A stretch of DNA of 50,461 bases from Gammaproteobacteria bacterium (GTDB lineage: Bacteria; Pseudomonadota; Gammaproteobacteria; Thiohalomonadales; Thiohalomonadaceae). The number at the start of each line of letters is the position of its first letter. The first letter of the stretch is position 1. Below the pieces are notes generated by a model. The model was not told the origin of the DNA. It searched no databases and worked only from the letters and a program-made list of their open reading frames with translations. The stretch spans positions 1-50,461 of the forward strand of contig JAPHSX010000018.1 in assembly GCA_026196575.1 (NCBI GenBank). The letters are read 5' to 3'. The translations under genes and the position numbers were made by a program. Below are positions 30,659-40,662 of this stretch, one piece after another.

Positions 30659-31129
30659 TTGTCCGACAAAGTACCCGTCATCGCCCCCGGCAGCCGCGTG
30701 GTGATGCACTACCGCCTCGCGCTGGAGGATGGCAGCGTGGTCGACTCCACTTGGGACGACGACGATCCCATCGCCTTTGCCATTGGCGATGGCACCATGG
30801 CCTCCGGGTTGGATGATGCCCTGCAGGGGCTGAAGAGTGGTGATCACGTCACCCTCCACCTCTCCCCGAATCAGGCCTTTGGCGACAAGGACACCGCTAA
30901 CATTCACACCCTGGCGCGCGAGGAGTTTGACCCGCAGATGCCGCTGGAGCCGGGGCTGGTGATTGGCTTCACCCTGCCCAACGGCGAGGAGCTGCCGGGG
31001 ATGGTGCTGGAGGTGGAGGAGGAGTCGGTGCTGGTCGACTTTAACCACCCCCTCTCCGGTCACCATATTATGTTCGAGGTGCTGATCCTCTCCATCGAGA
31101 ATCTCGGCGCTGCCAACGACGAAGAGTAG
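30659..31129 (+). CDS. fkpB: FKBP-type peptidyl-prolyl isomerase, FkpB/SlpA-like
   Basis: A small FKBP of about 156 residues with an insert-in-flap chaperone domain, as in E. coli Fkp[30 protein letters not shown] and [18 protein letters not shown]. The start is uncertain. A TTG at 30659 is preferred because GAGGTGAG lies just before it and it gives MSDKV, while a GTG at 30650 overlaps that site. It sits between lspA and ispH, its standard place. Confidence 0.9.
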   Translation: MSDKVPVIAPGSRVVMHYRLALEDGSVVDSTWDDDDPIAFAIGDGTMASGLDDALQGLKSGDHVTLHLSPNQAFGDKDTANIHTLAREEFDPQMPLEPGLVIGFTLPNGEELPGMVLEVEEESVLVDFNHPLSGHHIMFEVLILSIENLGAANDEE

Positions 31130-31136
31130 GCCTCGC

Positions 31137-32069
31137 ATGCAGATCGAACTTGCCAACCCCCGTGGCTTCTGCGCCGGCGTGGATCGCGCCATCGCTATCG
31201 TCGATCGCGCGCTGGAGCTGTTTGGTGCCCCCATCTACGTGCGCCATGAGGTGGTGCACAACCGCTACGTGGTCGATGGCCTGCGCGAGCGCGGTGCTGT
31301 CTTTGTTGAAGAGCTCGACGAGGTGCCGGACGGCGCCACCGTGATCTTCAGCGCCCACGGCGTCGCGCTGGCGGTGCAGCAGGAGGCCGAGCGGCGCGGC
31401 CTCACCGTCTTCGACGCCACCTGTCCGCTGGTCACCAAGGTCCACCTGGAGGTGGTGCGCCACGCCCGCGCCGGGCGCGAGGTGGTGCTCATCGGCCACG
31501 CCGGTCACCCCGAGGTGGAGGGCACCATGGGCCGTTACGATGCGAGCGGCGGCGGGGCGATCTACCGGGTCGACTCCATCGACGAGGTGGCGGCGCTGCA
31601 GGTCAACAACCCCGATGAACTCGCCTTCGTCACCCAGACCACCCTCTCGGTGGATGATGCACGCCTCATCATCGAGGCGCTGAAACAGCGCTTCCCGCGC
31701 ATTATCGGCCCGAGGAAGGATGATATCTGCTACGCCACCCAGAACCGGCAGGACGCGGTGCGTGCCCTGGCGGCGCGTTGTGATGTGGTGCTGGTGGTCG
31801 GCTCTCCCAATAGCTCCAACTCCAACCGTTTGCGTGAGGTGTCGGAGCGCAGTGGCACCCCGGCTTACCTCATCGACAACGCCGATGAGTTGCGCGAGGA
31901 GTGGCTGCAGGGGAAGAGGGTGATTGGCGTCACCGCCGGTGCCTCGGCCCCCGATATTCTGGTGCAGCAGGTGCTGGCACGCCTGCAAACCCTGGGTGCG
32001 GAGGAGCTGACCGTTGAGGCAGGGGTGACGGAGCATCACGCCTTCCCCTTGCCCAAGGAGCTGCGTTGA
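31137..32069 (+). CDS. ispH: 4-Hydroxy-3-methylbut-2-enyl diphosphate reductase
   Basis: IspH of 310 residues, the iron-sulfur enzyme of the last MEP-pathway step, giving IPP and DMAPP. The three cluster ligands Cys12, Cys96 and Cys198 and the substrate-binding His41, His74 and His124 are all visible, with NPRGFCAGV at the start and NSSNSNRL near the end. Its products feed IspB and the dimethylallyl group modified later by MiaB. Confidence 0.97.
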   Translation: MQIELANPRGFCAGVDRAIAIVDRALELFGAPIYVRHEVVHNRYVVDGLRERGAVFVEELDEVPDGATVIFSAHGVALAVQQEAERRGLTVFDATCPLVTKVHLEVVRHARAGREVVLIGHAGHPEVEGTMGRYDASGGGAIYRVDSIDEVAALQVNNPDELAFVTQTTLSVDDARLIIEALKQRFPRIIGPRKDDICYATQNRQDAVRALAARCDVVLVVGSPNSSNSNRLREVSERSGTPAYLIDNADELREEWLQGKRVIGVTAGASAPDILVQQVLARLQTLGAEELTVEAGVTEHHAFPLPKELR

Positions 32070-32162
32070 TGTCGCCAGTAGAGTGTCCAGCAGGCTGTCG
32101 GGTTATTGTGCAAGCACATTATGCCAAGTAAACTGACCGGCCCTTTTTCCGCCGGATAGACC

Positions 32163-33485
32163 ATGCCCCGCACCCTCTATATAAAGACCTTTGGCTGCCA
32201 GATGAACGAGTACGATTCGGCACGCATGGCCGATGGTCTCAGTGTCGCCTGTGGTCTGGAGGTGGTGGAGGGTCCGGAGGAGGCCGATGTGCTGCTGCTC
32301 AACACCTGCTCGGTGCGCGAGAAGGCGCAGGAGAAGGTCTTCTCCCAGCTGGGGATGTGGCGGCCGCTGAAGGAGAAGAACCCCAACGTCATTATTGGCG
32401 TCGGCGGCTGCGTGGCGAGTCAGGAGGGGGCGGCGATTCAGGCGCGCGCGCCCTTCGTCGACATCGTCTTCGGCCCGCAGACCCTGCACCGCCTGCCGGA
32501 GATGCTGGGCGAGGTGATCGCCCACCGGGGCAAGGTGGTCGATGTGAGCTTCCCCGAGATCGAGAAGTTCGATCGCCTGCCGGAGCAGAAGGCGGAGGGG
32601 CCCACCGCCTATGTCTCGATCATGGAGGGGTGCTCCAAATACTGCACCTTCTGCGTCGTCCCCTACACCCGCGGCGAGGAGGTGAGTCGTCCCTTCGATG
32701 ATGTGATCGCCGAGGTGGCCGGGCTCGCCGCGCAGGGGGTACGCGAGGTCAACCTGCTGGGGCAGAACGTCAACGCCTATCGCGGGCGGATGCACGATGG
32801 GGATACCGCCGACTTGGCGCTGCTCATCCACTACGTCGCCGCCATCGACGGCATTGACCGCATCCGCTACACCACCTCTCACCCGGTGGAGCTCTCCGAC
32901 TCGCTTATCGCCGCCTACGGCGAGGTGCCGCAGCTGGTCTCCTTCCTCCACCTGCCGGTGCAGTCGGGGGCCGATCGCATCCTCGCCCTGATGAAGCGCG
33001 GCCACACCGCGCTGGAGTACAAGTCGAAGATCCGCCGCCTGCGCGAGGTGCGTCCCGATATCAACATCTCCTCCGACTTCATCATCGGCTTCCCCGGCGA
33101 GAGCGAGGCGGACTTTGAACAGACGATGAGGCTCATCGAGGAGGTCGGCTTCGACCACTCCTTCAGCTTTATCTACTCGCCGCGCCCCGGCACCCCGGCG
33201 GCCGATCTGCCCGACGATGTCCCCCTGGAGGTGAAAAAGGCGCGCCTCGCCCGCCTGCAGGCCAAGATCAACGAGCAGGCCCGCGCCATTAGCGAGGGGA
33301 TGGTGGGCACTGTGCAGACCATCCTGGTCGAAGGGGTCTCGCGCAAGAGCGAGGACGAGGTCTCTGGCCGCACCGGGAACAACCGCGTGGTCAACTTCCC
33401 TGCCGACAAATCGGTCATCGGCCAGTTTGTCGAGGTGCGCATCACCGCGGCCTATCCCAACTCGCTGCGCGGCGAGCTTCTTTGA
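32163..33485 (+). CDS. miaB: tRNA-2-methylthio-N6-dimethylallyladenosine synthase
   Basis: MiaB of 440 residues, a radical-SAM methylthiotransferase acting on i6A37 of tRNA. The N-terminal MTTase domain has cluster cysteines 12, 49 and 83; the radical-SAM motif [15 protein letters not shown] gives Cys158, 162 and 165; a TRAM domain closes the protein. The upstream gap (32070-32162) has a small palindrome, TGTGC-AA-GCACA at 32107-32118. MiaB heads the miaB-phoH-ybeY-corC-lnt group. Confidence 0.97.
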   Translation: MPRTLYIKTFGCQMNEYDSARMADGLSVACGLEVVEGPEEADVLLLNTCSVREKAQEKVFSQLGMWRPLKEKNPNVIIGVGGCVASQEGAAIQARAPFVDIVFGPQTLHRLPEMLGEVIAHRGKVVDVSFPEIEKFDRLPEQKAEGPTAYVSIMEGCSKYCTFCVVPYTRGEEVSRPFDDVIAEVAGLAAQGVREVNLLGQNVNAYRGRMHDGDTADLALLIHYVAAIDGIDRIRYTTSHPVELSDSLIAAYGEVPQLVSFLHLPVQSGADRILALMKRGHTALEYKSKIRRLREVRPDINISSDFIIGFPGESEADFEQTMRLIEEVGFDHSFSFIYSPRPGTPAADLPDDVPLEVKKARLARLQAKINEQARAISEGMVGTVQTILVEGVSRKSEDEVSGRTGNNRVVNFPADKSVIGQFVEVRITAAYPNSLRGELL

Positions 33486-33559
33486 TGATTCACCGCAAAG
33501 CCGTAGCTCATGTTGCGACAGCTACGTGAGATCAACACTGCAACCGGTTATCTGAATCC

Positions 33560-34543
33560 ATGAACAATACTACTGAAAGCCTCGATATCACCCTGGAACC
33601 GGCCGATAACACGCGCCTCGCCAATCTCTGTGGTCAGTTCGATGAGCACCTGCGCCAGATCGAGCGCCGCCTGGGGGTGGAGATCAATAATCGTGGCAAC
33701 AACTTTCGCCTCATCGGCGACGGTGAGTCGGTACGCGCCGCCGCCGGGGTGTTGCAGGAGCTCTACCGGCTCTCCGCCGCCGAGCCGTTGAGCCCTAGCC
33801 GCGTCCACCTCTACCTGCAGGAGTCGGGGGTGGAGGCGCTGCTGGAGGAGGTGGCGGAGGTCGAGGAGGTAGTGATCCGCACCAAACGCGGCGTGGTGAA
33901 GGGGCGCGGCCCCAACCAGCAGCGCTACCTGCACAACATCGTTACCCACGATATCAACTTCGGCATCGGCCCGGCCGGTACCGGCAAGACCTATCTCGCC
34001 GTCGCCTGCGCGGTCGAGGCGCTGGAGAAGGACCTGGTGCGCAAGGTGGTCCTCACCCGTCCGGCGGTGGAGGCGGGCGAGAAGCTCGGTTTCCTGCCGG
34101 GTGATCTGGCGCAAAAGGTCGACCCCTACCTGCGCCCGCTCTACGACGCCCTCTACGAGATGATGGGCTTTGAGCGGGTGGCCAAGCTGATGGAGCGCAA
34201 CGTCATCGAGGTGGCGCCCTTGGCCTACATGCGCGGACGTACCCTCAACGAGGCCTTCATCATCCTCGATGAGGCGCAGAACACCACCCCGGAGCAGATG
34301 AAGATGTTCCTCACCCGCATCGGCTTTGGTTCCACCGCCGTCATCACCGGCGATGTCACGCAGGTTGACCTGCCACGCGGCACCAAGTCGGGGCTGCGCC
34401 AGGTGATCGAGGTGCTCAAGGATGTGGATGGCATCAGCTTTGCCTTCTTTCTCGCCAAGGATGTGGTGCGCCACCCGCTGGTGCAGCGTATCGTCGGCGC
34501 CTACGACAAGTTCGACCGCGAGCAGGGCACCACCCATGGTTGA
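33560..34543 (+). CDS. ybeZ: PhoH-like ATPase (YbeZ)
   Basis: PhoH-family protein of 327 residues: an N-terminal KH-like part, then Walker A GPAGTGKT (137-144) and Walker [10 protein letters not shown]. The family consists of ATPases with predicted or shown RNA-helicase activity, and YbeZ is associated with YbeY in RNA maturation. It overlaps ybeY by eight bases. An inverted repeat CGTAGCT/AGCTACG (33502-33526) lies in the gap before it. Confidence 0.95.
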   Translation: MNNTTESLDITLEPADNTRLANLCGQFDEHLRQIERRLGVEINNRGNNFRLIGDGESVRAAAGVLQELYRLSAAEPLSPSRVHLYLQESGVEALLEEVAEVEEVVIRTKRGVVKGRGPNQQRYLHNIVTHDINFGIGPAGTGKTYLAVACAVEALEKDLVRKVVLTRPAVEAGEKLGFLPGDLAQKVDPYLRPLYDALYEMMGFERVAKLMERNVIEVAPLAYMRGRTLNEAFIILDEAQNTTPEQMKMFLTRIGFGSTAVITGDVTQVDLPRGTKSGLRQVIEVLKDVDGISFAFFLAKDVVRHPLVQRIVGAYDKFDREQGTTHG

Positions 34544-34994
34544 GCTGGATCTGCAAAATGCCCTGGCCTCCGACCCCGAAGGGCTGCCGGCCGAGGCCGA
34601 TTTTCGGCGCTGGGTCGAGGTGGCGCTGCAGGCGTGCGCGCCAGAGCGGGAGGGGGCCGAGCTGACCATTCGCCTGGTCGAGGAGGCGGAGATCACCGAG
34701 CTTAACGCCACCTATCGTCAGCAGCACAAACCGACCAATGTCCTCTCCTTCCCCTTCGAGGCCCCGCCCGGTATCGCTCTCCCCCTGCTTGGCGATATCG
34801 TCATCTGCGCCGCCGTGGTGGCACGCGAGGCGGCGGAGCAGGGGAAGCCACTGGCCGCCCACTGGGCCCATCTGGTGATCCACGGTACCCTCCATCTGCT
34901 CGGTTACGACCATATCGAAGAGGGGGAGGCCGAGGAGATGGAGGGGCTTGAAATCGCCCTGCTCGGTGCCCTAGGCTATGCAAACCCGTACTAG
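34536..34994 (+). CDS. ybeY: Endoribonuclease YbeY
   Basis: YbeY of 152 residues, a zinc-dependent RNase needed for 16S rRNA 3' maturation and ribosome quality control. The metal-binding HX3HX5H motif is His116, His120 and His126 in [11 protein letters not shown], with TNVLSFPFE before it. The ATG at 34536 ([10 protein letters not shown]) overlaps the end of ybeZ; earlier in-frame starts lie deep in that gene. Confidence 0.96.
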   Translation: MVELDLQNALASDPEGLPAEADFRRWVEVALQACAPEREGAELTIRLVEEAEITELNATYRQQHKPTNVLSFPFEAPPGIALPLLGDIVICAAVVAREAAEQGKPLAAHWAHLVIHGTLHLLGYDHIEEGEAEEMEGLEIALLGALGYANPY

Positions 34995-35009
34995 TGAGAC
35001 CCACACCCC

Positions 35010-35924
35010 ATGAACGAAGATCGACCTAGCGGAGCCGCCCAGGAGGGGCGGCCCCGCAACTGGCTGGAGCGTATCGGCCAGATTCTTGCCGCGGAACCCA
35101 GGGACAAGGAGGAGCTGTTGCAGATGCTAAAGGATGCGCAGCGGCGCAACCTGCTGGATCGCGAGGCGGTTGGCATGATCGAGGGGGTGCTGGACGTCTC
35201 CGAGATGCAGGTGCGGGACATCATGATCCCGCGCTCACAGATGGAGATGATCGAGCGCGACGCCTCTCTGGCGGAGTTTCTGCCGATCATCATCGACTCG
35301 GCCCACTCCCGTTTTCCGGTGATTGGCGAGAGCAAGGATGAGGTGGTGGGGATCATCCTCGCCAAGGATCTGCTCCCCTACGCCGCGCAGCGCGACGGCA
35401 GTGAATTCAATATGCGCGACCTGCTGCGCCCGGTGATGGTGGTGCCGGAGAGCAAACGGCTCAATGTGATGCTCAAGGAGTTTCAGACCAGCCGCAACCA
35501 CATGGCCATCGTGGTGGACGAGTATGGCGGTGTCGCCGGTCTCGTTACCATCGAGGATGTGCTGGAGCAGATCGTCGGCGAGATCGAGGATGAACACGAT
35601 ATTGACGCCGATGAGAGCTACATCCTCCCCGCCAGGGAGGGGCACTTTTCGGTGCGCGCCCTCACCCCCGTGGAGGAGTTTAATGAGTTCTTCAAGAGCC
35701 AGCTCAGCGATGAGGAGTTCGATACCATCGGTGGTCTGGTGTTGAGTGCCTTCGGCCGCATGCCCAAGCGGGGTGAGTTGGTCGACCTGGCGGGTTTCCG
35801 CTTTGTCGTGCAGCGCGCCGACAATCGCCGCGTCCACCTGCTGGATGTCAGTCCGGCCCCCGAACCGGCCGCGGCCGGAAATGGCGAGGATGGCGGCCCG
35901 CTTGATGAATCTCCGCACGGCTGA
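35010..35924 (+). CDS. corC: CBS-domain protein CorC/YbeX
   Basis: A 304-residue cytosolic protein with two CBS domains (about 65-190, [17 protein letters not shown] and [20 protein letters not shown]-type blocks) and a C-terminal transporter-associated CorC/HlyC domain (about 205-285, [20 protein letters not shown]). It is linked to magnesium and cobalt efflux and, in E. coli, to ribosome function. It lies in the conserved order before lnt, which it overlaps. Confidence 0.95.
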   Translation: MNEDRPSGAAQEGRPRNWLERIGQILAAEPRDKEELLQMLKDAQRRNLLDREAVGMIEGVLDVSEMQVRDIMIPRSQMEMIERDASLAEFLPIIIDSAHSRFPVIGESKDEVVGIILAKDLLPYAAQRDGSEFNMRDLLRPVMVVPESKRLNVMLKEFQTSRNHMAIVVDEYGGVAGLVTIEDVLEQIVGEIEDEHDIDADESYILPAREGHFSVRALTPVEEFNEFFKSQLSDEEFDTIGGLVLSAFGRMPKRGELVDLAGFRFVVQRADNRRVHLLDVSPAPEPAAAGNGEDGGPLDESPHG

Positions 35925-37446
35925 GGCGCGCCCGCTCTTCATTGCCCTAGTGGCCGGGGCGCTGCTGCCCCTGGCCTTTGCCCCCTTCGGCCTCTACCCC
36001 CTGGCCCTCCTCTCCCCCGCCATCCTCTTCGCGCTCTGGCGTGAGGTCACCCCTGCACAGGCCACCTGGCGCGGCTTTCTCTTTGGCCTCGGCCAGTTTG
36101 GTGTCGGCGTCTCCTGGGTCTATGTGGCGATCCACGACTTCGGCCATTCGTCCTTTATCGTTGCGGCGCTGTTGACCCTGATGTTTGTCGCGCTGCTGGC
36201 CGCCATTCCGGCACTGGTCGGCTATCTGGTCACGCGTCTGCGCCGCGGGCGTGGCGTCGAGGAGTGGCGTTTGGCCCTGCTCTGGCTGCCCGCCTGGTGG
36301 ACGCTTGGCGAATGGTTGCGCGGCTGGCTCTTTACCGGCTTTCCCTGGCTCAATCTCGGTTACAGCATGATCGATGCCCCCCTGGCGGGCTATGCACCGC
36401 TGCTGGGGGTTTACGGTGTAACGCTGGCCGTGGCCCTGAGTGCCGGGGCACTGCTCTGGCTGTGGCAGGAACCGCGCCGTGGCTGGCGGCTGGCACTGCC
36501 ACTGCTGCTTGTGCTGTGGGGCACAGGCTCGCTACTGGGGCGCATCGAGTGGACCACCCCGGTGGGTGAGCCGATTCGGGTCACCCTCATCCAGGGCAAC
36601 GTACCGCAAATCACCAAGTGGGACCCGGAGCAGATCCGTGTGCGCCTGCAGACCTATGCCGACCTGACACGCCCGCACCTGGGCAAGAGTGACCTTGTCA
36701 TCTGGCCGGAAAATGCCATCACCGTCTTCTACCACGACATCGCCGATGACTATTTCGCCCCACTTGCCGAGGAGGCCCGCGCCAGCAACACCGATATTAT
36801 CCTCGGCGTGCCCGAACTCGACGCCGACGGCCAGCGCTACTACACCACCATGATGAGTCTCGGCCGCCACCACGCCTTCTATCGCAAACGCCATCTGGTG
36901 CCGTTTGGTGAGTTTGTCCCGCTGGAGGGGGTGCTGCGTGGCCTGGTCGACTTCTTTGATATGCCGATGTCGAGCTTTAATCCCGGTAGCCGGCAACAGC
37001 CGCTGCTGCAGGCCGCGGGCCACAAAATCGCCGCCACCGTCTGCTATGAAGACGCCTTTGGTGAGGAGCTGATCGACTTTTTGCCCGCCGCTACCCTGCT
37101 GGTCAACGGCAGCAACAACGCCTGGTATGGCGACTCCCTCGCCCCCCACCAGCACTTGCAGATTTCACGCATGCGGGCACTGGAGACGGGGCGGCCGATG
37201 CTGCGGGCCACCACCAACGGGATCTCTGCCATTATCAATCAGGATGGAGATGTTGTGACAAAGTCCAGACAGTTCGAGAGAATGACATTGCACTCGACCG
37301 TCCAGGCAATGCAGGGGGCCACGCCGTATAGTATATATGGGAATATATTACTTCTGATTATTCTAGGAGGCGCAGTGGTAAGTGTGGTGCTCAGTAAAGG
37401 CAACCTGCGAACAAGATGTCATGGCAAGTGTGGTAACGCAAAATGA
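35905..37446 (+). CDS. lnt: Apolipoprotein N-acyltransferase
   Basis: Lnt of about 513 residues, adding the third acyl chain to lipoproteins after Lgt and LspA. Hydrophobic segments form the N-terminal half, and a nitrilase domain follows with the triad Glu269 (WPENAI), Lys328 (KRHLVPFGEF) and Cys380 (TVCYEDAF). The start is uncertain: 35881 and 35890 are also possible, all inside corC. GC falls from about 68% (37141-37200) to about 38% (37321-37380) by hand count, so the last 60 or so codons look foreign. Its stop overlaps the next gene as ATGA. Confidence 0.94.
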   Translation: MNLRTAEARPLFIALVAGALLPLAFAPFGLYPLALLSPAILFALWREVTPAQATWRGFLFGLGQFGVGVSWVYVAIHDFGHSSFIVAALLTLMFVALLAAIPALVGYLVTRLRRGRGVEEWRLALLWLPAWWTLGEWLRGWLFTGFPWLNLGYSMIDAPLAGYAPLLGVYGVTLAVALSAGALLWLWQEPRRGWRLALPLLLVLWGTGSLLGRIEWTTPVGEPIRVTLIQGNVPQITKWDPEQIRVRLQTYADLTRPHLGKSDLVIWPENAITVFYHDIADDYFAPLAEEARASNTDIILGVPELDADGQRYYTTMMSLGRHHAFYRKRHLVPFGEFVPLEGVLRGLVDFFDMPMSSFNPGSRQQPLLQAAGHKIAATVCYEDAFGEELIDFLPAATLLVNGSNNAWYGDSLAPHQHLQISRMRALETGRPMLRATTNGISAIINQDGDVVTKSRQFERMTLHSTVQAMQGATPYSIYGNILLLIILGGAVVSVVLSKGNLRTRCHGKCGNAK

Positions 37447-38294
37447 TAAACAGTGAACACCAACTGGTCTCTATCGGCATGCCGATTTATAACGAAGAAA
37501 GGTTTCTTCGCGTCGCGCTGGATGCCATTGTGGCGCAGGATTACCCAAATATTGAACTGATTATCTCTGATAATTGCTCCACGGATGGCTCGGCAAATAT
37601 CTGCCAGGAATATGCAAGGAAATATGAATGGATCACCTATCATCGTTATGAAAGCAACACCGGTCCTGCAAGGAATTTTTCCCATGTGCTCAATGCGTCT
37701 AGGGGTAAATATTTTATGTGGGCCGCGGGTCATGACCGGTGGGACGCCAACTATATTCATGCATGCGTGAAGATGTTGGAGAAGCACCCGCAGGCGGCCA
37801 TTGCCTATGGTAGTTCAGTCTGGATCGATGAACGTGGTGGTTTGTATGGGCGGGAATCCGGCTACTCCGATACCCGTGGCATGAATGAGGTGGCACGCTA
37901 TTTCACCGTGCTTTGGGGGAATATGCATCCAATTCTTGGTGTGATTCGCAAAGAGTACATTATGCATTCTCCGCTGCTGAATATGGTGGGTTCCGATCTT
38001 GTGATGCTGAGCAGGTTGTCACTGATTGGGGATTTCTTGCATGTGTCTGATAGCTGCTGGTATCGGCGCGAATTTCGTGCGGAGAGCAGTTATGGGGATA
38101 AGTTGAAGCGTTACAAAAGCGATAGCTACGGTCTTGCGAATACCCGTGTCAGTAAATTGTTTCCGTTGCTGCAACTCCCTTTTGAGCTTGTGAGGGTGGT
38201 ATGGGGGGCGAACCTCGCAGTGGTGACCAAGGTGATGATATTGCTGTTGCTGTTACCATCATTTCCCGCCAGGTATTTTGCGGCAAAACGCTGA
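37443..38294 (+). CDS. Family 2 glycosyltransferase
   Basis: A 283-residue GT-A glycosyltransferase: VSIGMPIYNEERFL at the start, IISDNCSTDGS as the nucleotide-sugar-binding block and AAGHDRWD in place of the usual DXD. A hydrophobic stretch near residues 245-275 probably anchors it to the membrane. It starts inside the lnt stop (ATGA), so it is likely read from the lnt message. Codon use is AT-richer than in lnt. Acceptor unknown; the convergent nucleotide-sugar genes next to it suggest the donor. Confidence 0.9.
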   Translation: MINSEHQLVSIGMPIYNEERFLRVALDAIVAQDYPNIELIISDNCSTDGSANICQEYARKYEWITYHRYESNTGPARNFSHVLNASRGKYFMWAAGHDRWDANYIHACVKMLEKHPQAAIAYGSSVWIDERGGLYGRESGYSDTRGMNEVARYFTVLWGNMHPILGVIRKEYIMHSPLLNMVGSDLVMLSRLSLIGDFLHVSDSCWYRREFRAESSYGDKLKRYKSDSYGLANTRVSKLFPLLQLPFELVRVVWGANLAVVTKVMILLLLLPSFPARYFAAKR

Positions 38295-38311
38295 GTGAGC
38301 ATGACTTTCAG

Positions 38312-39202
38312 GTGAGCATCCACGCCGCAGTGAAAAGAATATTAAATTTATCGAAACGAGCATTCGTTCTGCTGGCGATCGCTTATGTCGGGTATTTTGC
38401 CTTGACGTCAAGGGAGTTGCTGTTTGGCCTGTTTACAACGGCGAATCCCATGTTTGTTTTCCTGAGTCTGCTTTGTTGGGTGCTGGCGCATTTCATTATT
38501 CCCGCGTTTACGGTGCGCGCTATGAGTGGATTCTCAACTTCATTAAGTTATCGTGAAGCCTTTCATATTCACGCCAGCAGACTTCCCGCAAAGTACCTGC
38601 CAGGAGGCATTTGGCATACGGTCGCAAGGGCTGCGGATTATAAGAGTAAAAATATCTCTACAACGGGTATTGGTTATTATTTGTTGCTGGAGCACCTGGT
38701 GGCTGCGGCGGTGACACTGTTCGTTGGCGGAGGCATTGTATTAACGGTTGGTACGGTCAGTGGAAACTGGCTGGGGCTGATTCAAGTGATTGTTGCTGCC
38801 GCCGGCATTGCGCTGTTTTTGCTGCCGCAAGCACTTGTGTTAATCAGGCCGTACAGGGTGCATGCGATCTCACTTGGTGGTTATATTCAAGGCGTAGCAC
38901 TGGTTATGGTTTTTTGGCTGGCTGCTGCCGCCGCCTTTGTGTTTTTTATCAAGGCGTTTGATGTCCTGACGGCTGATTATTCGATGATTGATATGGGAGG
39001 GATCTATATCTTCTCCTGGGGTATAGGCTTTGTGGCAATTTTCGCCCCTCAGGGGATTGGTGTCACGGAGTTTGTCTCGGGCAGCCTGTTGCGCCCGGAT
39101 ATTCCACTTGGCAGTTTTATGGTTCTTTTGGCCAGTTTCCGCATAAATGTTTTCTTGGCGGATATGGCAACATGGATGATCTCCTTGAAATGGCGTGCTT
39201 AG
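38312..39202 (+). CDS. Polytopic membrane protein, LPG-synthase TM / UPF0104-like
   Basis: About 296 residues with seven or eight hydrophobic segments. RLPAKYLPGGIWHTVARAAD and FAPQGIGVTEFVSG resemble the lysylphosphatidylglycerol-synthase membrane domain family (UPF0104), members of which are often beside glycosyltransferases and are suspected lipid or lipid-sugar transporters. The GTG at 38312 is my choice; an ATG at 38201 with GAGGG would overlap the glycosyltransferase by 94 bases. Function is not known. It converges on the next gene with 17 bases between. Confidence 0.75.
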   Translation: MSIHAAVKRILNLSKRAFVLLAIAYVGYFALTSRELLFGLFTTANPMFVFLSLLCWVLAHFIIPAFTVRAMSGFSTSLSYREAFHIHASRLPAKYLPGGIWHTVARAADYKSKNISTTGIGYYLLLEHLVAAAVTLFVGGGIVLTVGTVSGNWLGLIQVIVAAAGIALFLLPQALVLIRPYRVHAISLGGYIQGVALVMVFWLAAAAAFVFFIKAFDVLTADYSMIDMGGIYIFSWGIGFVAIFAPQGIGVTEFVSGSLLRPDIPLGSFMVLLASFRINVFLADMATWMISLKWRA

Positions 39203-39219
39203 CGTGACTTGTCGTCAGT

Positions 39220-39999
39220 CTATGATATGCGCTTTAAATAGCCATCTGGGGCAACTGTGAGTAACAATTTGTGCTGGATGCCCTTGTCGATTTCAAATTC
39301 GGGGTGGGCTTTAAGATACTCCCATACGGCGGTTTTAGGATTGTCGCCGGGTCCCCAGGGCCGATCAGGAAACATTTCCTTTGGCAAGTCCTCAATGATG
39401 GTATCGAATACGACGCAGTAACTGCCGACACTGGTCAGTACTGCATAGGCTTCCAGTTCGGCAAGGACATGCTCGTGAGTGTGGTTGGAGTCAAGGCAAA
39501 CTAAAATACGTTGGTAGTCTTTGGCTACACGTTTGACCTCTTCAATAATTTCTGGCGCGATGCTGGAACCTTGAATCATTTGAATCCGTGTGGCCATGGG
39601 ATGAGCCTCAATGGCTGCACGGTTATGGGTGCGAATATCAATGTCGATACCCAATACTTTGCGCCTGGAGTTTTTGGGATCGAGCGTACTGCCTGCATCG
39701 ATGGCATCGCACATATCCAATAGTGCCAGCATGGATGCGCTGAAAATCAACGAACCACCATGGGCAATGCCGGTCTCGATGATCAGATCTGGTTTGATTC
39801 GCCAGATGAGTTCCTGCATGGCGATCATGTCCTGTGGGTACTGGATGATCGGGCGCCCTTGCCAGGAGAAGTTGTAAGAATATTTATGCTTAAGGGTGTC
39901 TCTAACCCATATTCTTGTCAGATCTTGCATATCCCGGTCTCTAGCAAGCCCGCTAATATTGAGCATCACTTCTTCTTGAAATTCTTCATGGTGTGTCAT
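39220..39999 (-). CDS. CmcI/rhamnosyl O-methyltransferase family protein
   Basis: A 259-residue SAM-dependent methyltransferase of the cephalosporin hydroxylase (CmcI) family: the SAM-binding region IIETGIAHGGSL at 73-84, the acidic LGIDIDIR at 116-123, and LVCLDSNHTHEHV. Despite the name, most members in polysaccharide clusters are thought to O-methylate sugars. It is the last gene of the leftward sugar cluster, six bases after the acyltransferase gene. The substrate is inferred from context only. Confidence 0.82.
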   Translation of the reverse strand: MTHHEEFQEEVMLNISGLARDRDMQDLTRIWVRDTLKHKYSYNFSWQGRPIIQYPQDMIAMQELIWRIKPDLIIETGIAHGGSLIFSASMLALLDMCDAIDAGSTLDPKNSRRKVLGIDIDIRTHNRAAIEAHPMATRIQMIQGSSIAPEIIEEVKRVAKDYQRILVCLDSNHTHEHVLAELEAYAVLTSVGSYCVVFDTIIEDLPKEMFPDRPWGPGDNPKTAVWEYLKAHPEFEIDKGIQHKLLLTVAPDGYLKRIS

Positions 40000-40005
40000 G
40001 CAAAT

Positions 40006-40662
40006 CTATTTCCCATTAATAAGTGGTTTAGCAGGATTCCCAACTACTGTGACACCTGCCGGCACGTTACGGGTGACCACTGCGCCGGCACCGATTACTG
40101 CATTGGAACCAATTGAAATATGGGGCAGTACAATAGCACCAGCGCCGATAAAAACATTGTCAGCCAGTTTTACGCAGCCGCATAGGGTCGCGCCAGGTGC
40201 TATATGTGCCCCATCACCAATCTGACATTCGTGGTCGACAGAGGCAAAGTGGTTGATGATACAAGCCTTGCCGAGGCGGGCGTCAGCAGCGACATTAGCT
40301 TGGGCCAGTACTTGGCTACCAGCACCAAGATAAGCGCTTGAGCTGATCACCGCAGCAGGATGGACGAGTATCGGGATATCAAGACCATATCCGAAAAAAA
40401 ATGCTTGGATGGCTAGACGGTCATGCCCGCGGTTGCCACCAATTGCAGCAAGGCCGGCGATACCCTTCAGGTCGCCTTGTGTTTCAACCCAGCTGCGAAA
40501 GCCTGCTTCACCACGATACACCGTCACGCCCGGCAGGGCCGATGGGAGCTGCCTGTTATCGAACAAGGCAAGCACACTGCCGCTTCTGAGAGAAATAATT
40601 TCTGCCAATACCTTAGCATGGCCGGCGCTGCCCCAGAGTACGAATTTGTTGGGTTTAGCCAT
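40006..40662 (-). CDS. PglD/NeuD-type sugar O- or N-acyltransferase
   Basis: A 218-residue protein with an N-terminal Rossmann-like part (FVLWGSAGHAKVLAEII) and a left-handed beta-helix of hexapeptide repeats. ASVDHECQIGDGAHIAPGA holds His144, which aligns with the catalytic His of PglD. Its start overlaps the aminotransferase stop by eight bases. This pairing is typical of enzymes that make a 4-amino sugar and then N-acetylate it, so N-acylation is the likelier role. Confidence 0.88.
   Translation of the reverse strand: MAKPNKFVLWGSAGHAKVLAEIISLRSGSVLALFDNRQLPSALPGVTVYRGEAGFRSWVETQGDLKGIAGLAAIGGNRGHDRLAIQAFFFGYGLDIPILVHPAAVISSSAYLGAGSQVLAQANVAADARLGKACIINHFASVDHECQIGDGAHIAPGATLCGCVKLADNVFIGAGAIVLPHISIGSNAVIGAGAVVTRNVPAGVTVVGNPAKPLINGK

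Noticed and set aside
38201-38311. N-terminal extension of the UPF0104-like protein from the ATG at 38201
   Set aside because: It reads the end of the glycosyltransferase gene in another frame and has no membrane or family features, though GAGGG before it keeps it formally possible.
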